The notes under the pieces: generated by a model | What the model was told of the DNA's origin: nothing | What the model saw: only the letters and a program-made list of their open reading frames with translations | Databases searched by the model: none | In this document: positions 7,631 through 15,756 of the stretch, piece by piece | How the letters are laid out: every line of letters begins with the position of its first letter | How positions within the stretch are numbered: position 1 is the stretch's first letter | Source: DATBGO01 sp963840095 | Lineage (GTDB): Bacteria > Actinomycetota > Actinomycetes > Streptosporangiales > Streptosporangiaceae | Reading direction: 5' to 3' | Length of the DNA stretch: 64,000 nucleotides | Assembly: GCA_963840095.1 (NCBI GenBank) | Contig: CAWIXN010000002.1 | Location: 372,001-436,000 of the forward strand | Made by a program: the position numbers and the translations under genes

Positions 7631-7640
7631 GGCAATGTGG
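7631..7640 (+). promoter_or_regulatory. GGCAATGTGG element upstream of transglycosylase 2
   Basis: Second copy of the decamer described at 6430, again 173 bases before a TTG start (7804). The 508 bases between the two transglycosylase genes (7296-7803) contain no ORF I would defend; they hold the CRP-like palindrome, this element and probably a long untranslated leader. Confidence 0.4.
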
Positions 7641-7803
7641 ATGACCGACCGCACCCCGCGTGCCTGACTGTTGCCTCCGGCAACGCCGTCGCCCTGATCC
7701 GCGCCACGTCTGCACGCCGCTGCCTGCCCCGGCCGAGCCGGTGCCCGGCCAGCGCCACGGGTGATAGCCGAGCGCGCGCATCGCGCCCGAACAAAGGTAC
7801 GTT

Positions 7804-8580
7804 TTGGCCCCCCGTAATAAGCCCATGCACAGGAAACCATCCCGAATCGCGCTCGCCATGGCATCGACCGTGGTCGTGGCCGGAGCCGCCGCATCAGGTG
7901 CAGTGGTCCTCTGGCGGGGCAGCGCGGTAGCGACACCAGCGGCAGCGGCCAAGACCGCGCACGCCAGTCCCGTCTCTGACCAGCGGCAAGGCGCTAGTCA
8001 GGAATTCCTCGACGCCGCCGGGATGCGGCAGCTGCAGCTCGGCGGGTTCGACCCGCAGCGATCGGTCGCGGCCGCGGCAGCAGTTAAGGCCCAGGAGGAG
8101 AGGCGTGCTGCGGCGCGCGCGGCCAGGGCAGCGGCGCGCCAGGCGGCCCAGCGGCAGGCCGCACAGCAGCAGGCCGCACAGCAGCAAACGGCGCAGCAGC
8201 AAACGGCGCAGCAGCAAACGGCGCAGCAGCAGTCGGCCCAGCAGCCGACCCAGCAACCGGTGGCCAGCTCGGCGCCCTCGGGCTCGCCGCAGCAGATCGC
8301 GATGGGAATGCTCGGCTCGTTTGGCTGGTCATCAAGCCAGTTCTCGTGCCTCGACTCGCTGTGGAACCAGGAGAGCGGCTGGAACGTCAGCGCGTCGAAT
8401 CCCAGCTCGGGCGCGTACGGTATCCCGCAAGCACTGCCTGGCTCGAAGATGGCCAGCGCCGGGGCGGACTGGCAGACCGACCCGGCCACCCAGATCCGAT
8501 GGGGCCTGGGCTACATCCAGAGCACCTACGGATCGCCGTGCGGCGCCTGGGCCCACGAGGAAGCTGATGGCTGGTACTGA
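7804..8580 (+). CDS. Secreted transglycosylase-like protein 2 with Gln-rich repeats
   Basis: A 258-residue paralogue of the preceding gene. A basic start and signal segment (ALAMASTVVVAGAAASGAVV) precede a long Ala/Arg/Gln-rich, probably coiled or extended, region (about residues 95-150) with AQQQT repeats. The transglycosylase-like domain follows: FGWSSSQFSCLDSLW, NQESGWNVSASN with the expected Glu, GAYGIPQALPGSKMASAGAD, and the GWY terminus. The two catalytic domains are near-identical over long stretches, so this is a recent tandem duplication with diverged stalks. TTG at 7804 has AAAGG 8 bases upstream; the ATG at 7825 lacks a ribosome site. Confidence 0.85.
   Translation: MAPRNKPMHRKPSRIALAMASTVVVAGAAASGAVVLWRGSAVATPAAAAKTAHASPVSDQRQGASQEFLDAAGMRQLQLGGFDPQRSVAAAAAVKAQEERRAAARAARAAARQAAQRQAAQQQAAQQQTAQQQTAQQQTAQQQSAQQPTQQPVASSAPSGSPQQIAMGMLGSFGWSSSQFSCLDSLWNQESGWNVSASNPSSGAYGIPQALPGSKMASAGADWQTDPATQIRWGLGYIQSTYGSPCGAWAHEEADGWY
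8145..8250 (+). repeat. 15-bp tandem repeats coding AQQQT/AQQQA
   Basis: About six to seven copies of a 15-base unit related to GCGCAGCAGCAAACG inside the transglycosylase 2 gene, several identical. They encode the Gln-rich stalk (AQQQA, AQQQT, AQQQS) between the membrane anchor and the catalytic domain. Copy number probably sets stalk length. Confidence 0.85.
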
Positions 8581-8623
8581 CCGCCTGCAGCAAGCCTGAA
8601 CATCGGCGGCGCGCACCGCTGCC

Positions 8624-8656
8624 GCGGCGGCCCCCAGTCACGCTGGGGGCCGCCGC
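8624..8656. terminator. Strong hairpin between convergent genes
   Basis: A perfect 14-base-pair stem (GCGGCGGCCCCCAG with CTGGGGGCCGCCGC) and a 5-base loop, placed just after transglycosylase 2 and before the convergent kinase gene. There is no T-run, as is common in high-G+C actinobacteria. The stretch after it (8670-8745) is built of GGCCTGGTGGTCC-like repeats and carries no gene. Confidence 0.65.
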
Positions 8657-8806
8657 CGCGTGTCCAGGGCCTGGTGGTCCGGCGTCGCGTGCCAGTGCCT
8701 GATGGTCCGGGGCCTGGTGGTCCGGGGCCTGGTGGTCCGGCGTCGCATGTCCTCAGCCGACCGTCCGGGGGCGACTGGACGCTGCCAGCCGCGCCGCTGA
8801 CTCCAG

Positions 8807-11071
8807 CTATGCGAGCCGGGTGAAGGTGCGCAGGCTCTCCTCGAAGGCCGCGCGGGCCGCCGGGAAGCCTACGGCAGGAGCCGAGACGCTCAGGTCGTAG
8901 CTCTGCCAACCGGCCGCCGTATTCAGGCTGAACAGCAGTTCCAGCACGGCCACGTGGCCAAGGCCAGGCTGTCGCCAGTTGAACCGCCAGGTTGCGGCCA
9001 GCACGTTCCGGTAGGCAACCGGTGAGATCGCGACTCGGTGGTAGCCGGGATATTCGTCCTGGCTGAGCGCGGTGGCCTGCAGGGACCGTGCCTCGATGAC
9101 CGGCCGGGCATAGCTGAACGGAGCCAGGTTGACCTCGATGTACGCGCCTCCGGCCGGGGCGGTCGCATACCACGCCAGCCCTTGCGTCGTCACCTGCCAG
9201 GTTTCCGGGATGGCGATCTTGAACCCGGAGGTGGTCGTCGCGGTGGCGGCAGGCACGCTGAGCCAGCGATAGCCGAGCGGCGGGGGAGTGGTCCCGCCGG
9301 TCCCGCCGGTCCCGCTCCTTCCGGTTCCGGTGCTTCCGGTTCCGGTGCTTCCGGTTCCGGTGCTTCCGGTTCCGGTACCGGTGCCGGTGCCGGTGCCAGC
9401 GCCGGTGCCGTTAGTGCCGGGGCTGCTACCGGCCCCTGAATGAGTACTGCTCGCGGCGGCGGTGCCCGCGGGCGCGGTGCCGACGGCCGGGCTGGCGGGG
9501 CTGACCCCGCCAGCGCCGCCGGCCAGACCGCCGGGCTGCGTGCTGTGGCTCCCGCTGCTGCCGACCGGCGCCCGGCCGTGGCCAGGAGACTGTGCCACCG
9601 AAGAGCCAGGCGACGCGACCGCGTTCACCGGATGCGGGAACGCGGTCCAGGCGATGACGCCGGCCACGGCGACAGCGGCTACCCCGGCTGCCACCGCCAG
9701 CAGCCGCCGGTAGCGGACCGACCGGCGGGAGTTACCTGGCCGACCCGCGCCGCTGCCCGGCGGTGCGGACCCCGGCGCGGCGTTTCCCGGCGCGGCGTTT
9801 CCTGACCCGCCTGATCCCGGCGCGGCGTTTCCCGGCGCAGCGTCTCCGGGCTGGGCAGACGGCGAAGAGTGGGCCGGACTCGGCAGGCTCAGCGGGTCGC
9901 CTGACTCCCAGCTGCCCGGGCCGACCGGACTCCACGGCACTGCCTGGCCAGCTGGCAGCCCGCCCGGGCCGCCGGGCTGCGGCAGGTCAAGGAATGCCGG
10001 CAGCTCCATGGACCCGGATAGCTCGGACAGGGCGGGCAGGTCGGGGAACTCATGCACGTCGGCAAAGGCGGGAGCGCCCGGCAGGTCGGGGACGACGCCC
10101 GGTTCTGTCTGCGCCTCCGGACCCGGCCCGGCGGAAGGGGCGGCATCGGCCGCCAGGCCGGCGTCGGCCGGCGGACCGGCCGCGGGAACCCGTCCGGGCC
10201 ACCGGCCTGCGGGCTGCGTCCGGTCTGACCGCGCCTGCTCGGCCGCGGCGGAGAGCAGCCCGGCCGCGGCGGCGGCGCCGGGGCGCGTCCCCGGATCGGC
10301 GCGCAGCAGTGCCTCGATGACCGGGCCGAGCGGCCCCGCTGATGGCGACCGGGGGGCGCCTTCGTTTATTACCCCCGCAGTGACCACGGCCGACCCGCCT
10401 AGACGATCGAATGGCCCCCTTCCCTCCACTGCCGTGTACAAGGTGGCGCCCAGTGACCACAGATCGGATGCGGGCGTCGCAGGCTTACCGCGGCAGCGCT
10501 CGGGCGCGGTGAAGCCGGGCGTGCCGACGACCAGGCCGGCCATGGTGAGGCTGGGATCGTCCTCGAAGGTCGCGATGCCGAAGTCGGTCAGCACCGCGCC
10601 GCCGTCCGGCGTGATCAGCACGTTGCTCGGCTTGACGTCCCGGTGCAGGACGCCAGCGGCATGCGCGGAGGCGAGCGCGCTGAGCAGGCGCTGGCCCACC
10701 TCCGCCGCCTCGGCCGGCCGCAGCGGACCGTCCTCGGCGATCACCTGGTCGAGCGACCGCGCGCGCACCAGCTCCATGACAATCCACGCGCTGCCGTCTT
10801 CCTCAACCACGTCGAAAACCTTCACCACGCCCGGGTGGCTCAGCCGGGCGGCGGTCTTGGCCTCACGCAGCGTCCGCTGATAGACGGTATCGCCTTCGGC
10901 ATATCCCAGCACGGCGATCCTGACCTGCTTGACCGCCACATCCCGGTCGAGCAGTTCGTCCCGGCTGCGCCAGACAATGCCCATCGCGCCCCGGCCGATC
11001 TGGCCGTGAAGGCGGTAACGACCGGCGACGAGATGGCCGGGCCCGACAGCTTGCATGGCCGGACCATACAC
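8807..11071 (-). CDS. Transmembrane Ser/Thr protein kinase (PknB type)
   Basis: A 754-residue Hanks-type kinase. The kinase domain fills residues about 18-275: glycine loop IGRGAMGIVWRSRD, Lys in VAVKQV, catalytic loop HRDVKPSNVL, DFGIATF and the APERC motif. A long Pro/Gly-rich juxtamembrane region follows, with repeated AAPGNAAPGS-like segments. One membrane helix (LLAVAAGVAAVAVAGVIAW, about 460) precedes a Gly/Thr/Ser-rich linker with TGTGSTGTG repeats and an extracellular C-terminal domain (about 600-754, from LGYRWLSVPA to LRTFTRLA) without PASTA repeats. The external domain is likely the sensor. The start is GTG at 11071 (GGCGGGGAC upstream); ATG at 11056 is an alternative. It is convergent with the transglycosylase genes, so a cell-wall role is plausible but unproven. 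Confidence 0.9.
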   Translation of the reverse strand: MYGPAMQAVGPGHLVAGRYRLHGQIGRGAMGIVWRSRDELLDRDVAVKQVRIAVLGYAEGDTVYQRTLREAKTAARLSHPGVVKVFDVVEEDGSAWIVMELVRARSLDQVIAEDGPLRPAEAAEVGQRLLSALASAHAAGVLHRDVKPSNVLITPDGGAVLTDFGIATFEDDPSLTMAGLVVGTPGFTAPERCRGKPATPASDLWSLGATLYTAVEGRGPFDRLGGSAVVTAGVINEGAPRSPSAGPLGPVIEALLRADPGTRPGAAAAAGLLSAAAEQARSDRTQPAGRWPGRVPAAGPPADAGLAADAAPSAGPGPEAQTEPGVVPDLPGAPAFADVHEFPDLPALSELSGSMELPAFLDLPQPGGPGGLPAGQAVPWSPVGPGSWESGDPLSLPSPAHSSPSAQPGDAAPGNAAPGSGGSGNAAPGNAAPGSAPPGSGAGRPGNSRRSVRYRRLLAVAAGVAAVAVAGVIAWTAFPHPVNAVASPGSSVAQSPGHGRAPVGSSGSHSTQPGGLAGGAGGVSPASPAVGTAPAGTAAASSTHSGAGSSPGTNGTGAGTGTGTGTGTGSTGTGSTGTGSTGTGRSGTGGTGGTTPPPLGYRWLSVPAATATTTSGFKIAIPETWQVTTQGLAWYATAPAGGAYIEVNLAPFSYARPVIEARSLQATALSQDEYPGYHRVAISPVAYRNVLAATWRFNWRQPGLGHVAVLELLFSLNTAAGWQSYDLSVSAPAVGFPAARAAFEESLRTFTRLA

Positions 11072-11189
11072 GTCCCCGCCAGCGAGATTCCTGTGAGCGC
11101 GATGAGAATTCAGCTATATCGCGATGCGTAGTAGCGCGCTGGCTCAGCGCGATGCCCCGGCGCGATGGGCAGGTGGAATGGGCCGACGG

Positions 11190-11237
11190 AATGACCCGGC
11201 GGGATGAACCCGGCGGGATGAACCCGGCGGGACGGCC
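11190..11237. repeat. Short GGCGGGATGAACCC tandem repeat
   Basis: Three imperfect copies of a 14-base unit (related to GGCGGGATGAACCC) in the 197-base gap between the fumC stop (11269) and the kinase start (11071). No gene is visible in this gap. Confidence 0.6.
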
Positions 11238-11268
11238 CGGTGGGTGACCCGGCGTGGCCGGCGCGCGG

Positions 11269-12699
11269 CTACCGTTCGGCCCGCGGCCAGGCCATCGCGA
11301 GTACGTCGAGCGCCCCGTCCAGCTGCTCCTCGGTGATGTCGCCCCGGGCCACGTGCCCGCGGGAGATCACCACGTCCCTGATCGTCTTGCCGGTGTCCAG
11401 CGCCTCGTGCGCGACCGCCGCCGCCGCCTCGTACCCGATGAAGGGGTTGAGCGCGGTAACGATCGCGGGGGAGGATTCGGCGTTACGCCGGAGCCGGCCG
11501 GCGTTGGCCGTGATCCCGGCCACGCAGGCGTCGGCGAGCACGGCCGCGCCGGCCTGCAGGAGGCTGATCGACTCGACCAGGTTCCTGGCGATGACCGGGA
11601 TCATCACGTTCAGCTCGAAGTTTCCCGCCGCCCCGCCGAACGCCACCGCGGTGTCGTTGCCGATCACCTGGGCGCAGATCTGGCAGACCACCTCGGGAAT
11701 GACCGGGTTGACCTTCCCCGGCATGATCGAGGACCCGGGCTGCAGGTCAGGGATCCCGATCTCGGCCAGCCCGGTCCGCGGGCCCGACCCCATCAGCCGC
11801 AGGTCGTTGCAGATCTTGTAGAGGCTGATCGCGATGGTCCGCAGCACCCCGCTGGCCGCCACCAGCGCGTCCCGGCCGCCCGCGGCCTCGAAGTGATTCG
11901 CCGCCTCGGCCAGCGGATAGTCCGCGGCGTCCGCCAGCCGCTCGATCACCAGGCGGGCAAAACCGGGCGGGGCGTTCAGCCCGGTCCCCACCGCGGTACC
12001 GCCCAGCGGCAGCTCACCGACCTCGGGCAGGACCGCCTCGATCCGGCTCATGCCGTGCCTGATCGCCGAGGCGTACCCGCTGAACTCCTGGCCCAGCGTG
12101 ACCGGCGTGGCGTCCATAAGATGCGTCCGGCCGCTCTTGACGACATCGGCAAACTCCGCCGCCTTGGCCTCCAGCGTCTCCGCGAGATGCCGGAGCGAGC
12201 TGGTCAGCGGGCCGGCCAGGAGCCGGGCGGCCGCGATGTGGACCGCGGAAGGGAACACGTCGTTGGACGACTGCGAGGCGTTCACATGGTCGTTGGGGTG
12301 GACGGGCCGGCCGAGCCGCTCGGCGGCGAGCCGTGCGATCACCTCGTTGACGTTCATGTTCGTCGAGGTACCCGATCCGGTCTGGAACACCGGCACGGGA
12401 AAATGGGCATAATGCTGGCTGCCATCGCCGGTTTCGCCCACCGCGACATCTTGGGCGGCCCCGCCGATCGCGCGGGCCATGTCCGGGTCGATCACGCCGA
12501 GCTCGGCGTTGACCGCGGCCGCGGCGGACTTGATCCGGGCCAGCGCGATGATCACCTCCAGCGGTATCCGCTCGCCGGTCACCGCGCTGAAGTTCGCCAG
12601 CGCCCGCTGCGTCTGGGCGCCCCACAGCGCGTCGGCGGGTACCTGAACCTCGCCCATCGAGTCGTGCTCGGTCCGGTACCCGCCCTGCCCGTCGGTCAC
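11269..12699 (-). CDS. fumC: Class II fumarate hydratase
   Basis: A 476-residue class II (iron-independent) fumarase of the aspartase/fumarase superfamily, interconverting fumarate and malate in the TCA cycle. Family signatures: TEHDSMGEVQVPADALWGAQ at the N-terminus, SGTSTNMNVNEV, HPNDHVNASQSSNDVFPSAV, and the superfamily signature GSSIMPGKVNP near residue 320. Length is normal. The GTG start (12699) overlaps the stop of the upstream class I fumarase in a GTGA, so translation is coupled and this is the second gene of a two-fumarase operon. Confidence 0.95.
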   Translation of the reverse strand: MTDGQGGYRTEHDSMGEVQVPADALWGAQTQRALANFSAVTGERIPLEVIIALARIKSAAAAVNAELGVIDPDMARAIGGAAQDVAVGETGDGSQHYAHFPVPVFQTGSGTSTNMNVNEVIARLAAERLGRPVHPNDHVNASQSSNDVFPSAVHIAAARLLAGPLTSSLRHLAETLEAKAAEFADVVKSGRTHLMDATPVTLGQEFSGYASAIRHGMSRIEAVLPEVGELPLGGTAVGTGLNAPPGFARLVIERLADAADYPLAEAANHFEAAGGRDALVAASGVLRTIAISLYKICNDLRLMGSGPRTGLAEIGIPDLQPGSSIMPGKVNPVIPEVVCQICAQVIGNDTAVAFGGAAGNFELNVMIPVIARNLVESISLLQAGAAVLADACVAGITANAGRLRRNAESSPAIVTALNPFIGYEAAAAVAHEALDTGKTIRDVVISRGHVARGDITEEQLDGALDVLAMAWPRAER

Positions 12700-14351
12700 T
12701 GCCGGGGGCCCCCGATCGTCAGCAGCGGCTGTTTCGGCCCGGTGACGTCGGCGTAGAAGTCGTTGCCCTTGTCGTCCACGATGATGAAGGCGGGAAAGTC
12801 ACGGACCTCGATCTTCCACACCGCCTCCATGCCAAGCTCCGGATACTCGAGCACCTCGACATGGGTGATGCAGTCCTGGGCCAGCCGGGCCGCCGCGCCG
12901 CCGACCGAGCCCAGGTAGAACCCGCCATGCTTACGGCAGGCCTCGGTGACCGCGGCGGACCTGTTGCCCTTGGCCAGCATCACCAGGGAGCCGCCGGCCG
13001 CCTGGAATGCGTCCACATATGAGTCCATCCGCCCGGCCGTGGTCGGCCCGAAGGAACCGGACGCGTAGCCCTCCGGCGTCTTGGCCGGCCCGGCGTAATA
13101 GACGGCGTGATCGCGCAGGTAGTCGGGCATCGGCTCGCCCGCGGCCAGCCGCTCCGCGATCTTCGCGTGCGCGATGTCCCTGGCCACCACCATCGGGCCG
13201 TCCAGGGCGAGCCTGGTCTTGATCGGGTACTTCGACAGCTCGGCCCGGATCTCGGACATCGGCCGGGACAGGTCGATCCGGACCACCTGCTCGTCAAGCT
13301 CCTCGGCCGGGGTGTCGGGCAGGTACCGCGCCGGGTCGGTCTCCAGCTGCTCGAGGAAGACGCCGTCCCGGGTGATCTTGCCGAGCGCCTGCCGGTCGGC
13401 CGAGCAGGAGACCGCGATCGCCACCGGGCAGGACGCGCCGTGCCGGGGCAGCCGGATCACCCGCACGTCGTGGCAGAAGTACTTGCCGCCGAACTGGGCG
13501 CCGATCCCTGACCGCCGGGTGATCTCGAGGACCTGCTGCTCGAGCTCGGTGTCACGGAAGCCGTGCCCGGCCGCGGAACCCTCGGTCGGCAGCGTGTCGA
13601 GGTATTTGGCCGACGCGTACTTGGCCGTCTTCAGCGCGTACTCCGCGCTGGTGCCGCCGACCACGATGGCCAGATGGTAGGGCGGGCAGGCGGCGGTGCC
13701 CAGCGACCGGATCTTCTCCTCCAGGAATCTGAGCATGGCGGGCGGGCTCAGTACCGCCTTGGTCTCCTGGTACAGGTACGACTTGTTGGCCGACCCGCCG
13801 CCCTTGGCCATGAACAGGAACTTGTAATCCCCGCCCGCGGTGGCGTACAGCTCGATCTGGGCGGGCAGGTTGCTGCCGGTATTGCGCTCGTTCCACATTG
13901 TCAGCGGCGCGAGCTGGGAGTAGCGCAGGTTCAGCCTGGTGTAGGCGTGGTAGACGCCGCGCGCGATGTGCTCCTCATCCCGCCCGTCGGTGAGCACCTC
14001 CTGCCCGCGCTTGCCCATCACGATGGCGGTGCCGGTGTCCTGGCACATGGGCAGCACCCCGCCCGCCGCGATGCACGCGTTCTTCAGCAGGTCGGAGGCG
14101 ACGAACCGGTCGTTCCCGGAGGCCTGCGGGTCGTCCAGGATCGAGCGCAGCTGCCGCAGGTGGGCCGGGCGCAGCAGGTGCGCGATGTCGCGCATGGCAG
14201 TGTCGGTGAGCAGCGTGAGCACACCCGGCTCGATCTGCAGAAATTCACGGCCGAACGCGGTCTTGGTGCTGATCCCGTCCTCGGTCAGAAGTCGGTATTC
14301 GGTTGCGTCCGGTCCGGCCGGGAGCAAGTCGGTATAAGAGAACTCGGGCAT
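12696..14351 (-). CDS. Class I fumarate hydratase, [4Fe-4S]
   Basis: A 551-residue class I (FumA/FumB-type) fumarase with alpha and beta parts fused in one chain. It dehydrates malate using a [4Fe-4S] cluster. Recognisable segments are PMCQDTGTAIVMG near residue 100 (cluster Cys), NTGSNLPAQIELYA, FLFMAKGGGSANKSYLYQ, CPPYHLAIVVGGTSAEYALK and SFGPTTAGRMDSYVDAFQAA in the C-terminal swivel domain. The start at 14351 (MPEFSYTDLL) is chosen because GAGGATGTGCACTG precedes it; the frame runs open to 14825 but that part is not family-like. It overlaps fumC by 4 bases. Having an oxygen-sensitive and an oxygen-tolerant fumarase in one operon is unusual. Confidence 0.93.
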   Translation of the reverse strand: MPEFSYTDLLPAGPDATEYRLLTEDGISTKTAFGREFLQIEPGVLTLLTDTAMRDIAHLLRPAHLRQLRSILDDPQASGNDRFVASDLLKNACIAAGGVLPMCQDTGTAIVMGKRGQEVLTDGRDEEHIARGVYHAYTRLNLRYSQLAPLTMWNERNTGSNLPAQIELYATAGGDYKFLFMAKGGGSANKSYLYQETKAVLSPPAMLRFLEEKIRSLGTAACPPYHLAIVVGGTSAEYALKTAKYASAKYLDTLPTEGSAAGHGFRDTELEQQVLEITRRSGIGAQFGGKYFCHDVRVIRLPRHGASCPVAIAVSCSADRQALGKITRDGVFLEQLETDPARYLPDTPAEELDEQVVRIDLSRPMSEIRAELSKYPIKTRLALDGPMVVARDIAHAKIAERLAAGEPMPDYLRDHAVYYAGPAKTPEGYASGSFGPTTAGRMDSYVDAFQAAGGSLVMLAKGNRSAAVTEACRKHGGFYLGSVGGAAARLAQDCITHVEVLEYPELGMEAVWKIEVRDFPAFIIVDDKGNDFYADVTGPKQPLLTIGGPRQ

Positions 14352-14528
14352 CAGTGCACATCCTCGTGCGGCAGACATCGATGTTCTCATCGTAGGTCGC
14401 TGGTCAGGGTGGCTCCCGCGCCGCCGGCGCGGGACTGGTGCGAATGCGGTCTGCCCGGTGGGGTAGATCACTGGCATTCCGGCAACCGCGCAGGCCAAAG
14501 CGCCCGGCGCAGTGAGGATGTGGGAACG

Positions 14529-14759
14529 GTGAGCATTTCTGGAACCGGCCAGAGCGCGATCGACCTCAGCGAGGCCGCTCGCCAGCTGGAGCAGGCCATG
14601 CACGACGCCAGGGTCGCGTTCGACTGCATCGGCCTCGGCGAGCTCGGCCGGGCGCATACCCACGCGATCATGGCCCGGGCTGCGGTCGACGCGGCGGAGA
14701 ACGTGCTGCGGACCGCCACCGGCGCCGACGGAAGTCTCGCCCCTGATATCGACATCTGA
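14529..14759 (+). CDS. Small alpha-helical protein, unrecognised
   Basis: A 76-residue protein starting at GTG 14529 after GAGGATGTGGGAACG. It is predicted mostly helical (SEAARQLEQAMHDARVAFDC, then LGRAHTHAIMARAAVDAAEN) and ends in an acidic tail with PDIDI. It is transcribed divergently from the two-fumarase operon across a 177-base spacer that must hold both promoters. It has no signal peptide or membrane helix. Codon use looks like real coding sequence, and the minus-strand frame over the same bases has no upstream ribosome site. Function unknown. Confidence 0.55.
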   Translation: MSISGTGQSAIDLSEAARQLEQAMHDARVAFDCIGLGELGRAHTHAIMARAAVDAAENVLRTATGADGSLAPDIDI

Positions 14760-15027
14760 CCGCTGGCCTGCGGAGTTATCCTGACGACTTCTCGGCGCTA
14801 TCCGCTGGGAAGCCGTCACGATCATTGACTGGATCGTCGGGCGCCGCGGCTGCCCGTGTCCGTTCCCAGTTGACGTGGCGAATGATTGGGTGAAGGAGCC
14901 GGGAGACGACAGGTTCTTCGAGACGAGCTGGCTCGAAGTCTCAAGGAACCTGGCGGGTTGGCGCCGGACTGGGCTTCTTGTCTCAGTGCAGATGGGCTGC
15001 GAGGCCGTTTCTCGTTGGCGGGTCTTT

Positions 15028-15683
15028 TCAGGAAAGGCGGCTGAGCCGCCGGAAGCAGTACCCGGTCAGGGCCAGGGCCAGGGCGAGGTAGATCGCGGTT
15101 TCGGCAGCTGGAAGCGCCAGTAGCGGCTGGCGGGCTGGTAGGTGATGGCCTCCCGGATGCCGTGGCAGCCCAGGCAGTCAACGAAGGCGGCAGGGCCCTG
15201 CCCCGGTAGGAAGGCGTTCCCCTGCGCACCGGCGCTTTGGCCAGTGTTTCCTACCGATGTGCAGGCGGCCGGGGTGGTGCTGCCTGGTTGCCCGGCGGCG
15301 TTGACGGGCCCGCTGGACAGGAGCCAGGCGCCGGGCTGGCCGGGGAAGTTGAGGGTGTAAAGCGTGAAGGTATCGTCGCCCGGGCCGGTCTGTGACGGTC
15401 CGGCGCCCCCTAGCGAGGTGACCGGGATGACCGTGCGGTCGGGCGGGGCGAGGTTGGGGCGGACCCACAGCGGCATGACGACCTGGAGGGCGGCGAAGAT
15501 GGCGAGGGTGACGGCCATGGCCGGGAAGGTGCGCCGGATCAGCGCCCCGGCGGTGACGCCGAGGGCGAAGGCGAACGCGGCGTAGCCGAGCGGGGTGATG
15601 CCGTGGGTGGCGAAGTTCAGCTGGGTGAACCGGCTCTGGGCGACACCTCGCGCGCCCGTTGCCAGGCGGCTCCGGCCCGGCAT
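15028..15683 (-). pseudogene. ABC-2 permease relic
   Basis: A decayed membrane protein related to the intact permease at 45035-45952. It shares the order FTQLNFATHGITPLGYAAFA, GALIRRTFPAMAVTLAIFA, LQVVMPLWVRPNL, a hydrophilic loop, then ITYQPASRYWRFQ before the last helix; the intact paralogue reads TYLYQPADRFWTFQSIEAGI at that point. Two lesions are visible: the N-terminal half is missing, and a one-base loss just after RYWRFQ shifts the last helix (ETAIYLALALALTGYCFRRL, stop at 15028) into another frame. The partner ATPase gene is absent. The 268 bases between 14760 and 15027 hold no gene. Confidence 0.65.
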
Positions 15684-15756
15684 GATCGCGGTGATTAGGT
15701 GGTGCGCGGGTGCACCCGATCGACCACGATCATGGAACGCGGGTGTAGCCGGCTGG

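Noticed and set aside
6303..7800. c-di-AMP (ydaO-type) riboswitch before the transglycosylase genes
   Set aside because: Such riboswitches often precede actinobacterial muralytic genes, so I looked for the conserved blocks (GGTGAATCC-like, CCGAATCCG, AGCTAAC). None is present in either leader; a covariance-model search would settle it.
11254..12756. 500-codon open frame on the plus strand opposite fumC
   Set aside because: It mirrors the fumC codons in high-G+C DNA, is Arg/Gly/Asp-rich and has no family features; the minus-strand fumarase is unambiguous.
13563..14528. Long plus-strand frame opposite the class I fumarase
   Set aside because: Shadow of the minus-strand gene; only its last 76 codons (14529-14759), beyond the fumarase, look like a real gene.
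14822..15229. 135-codon minus-strand frame near 15 kb
   Set aside because: Overlaps the permease relic out of frame and has low-complexity Arg/Pro/Ser composition; probably not coding.
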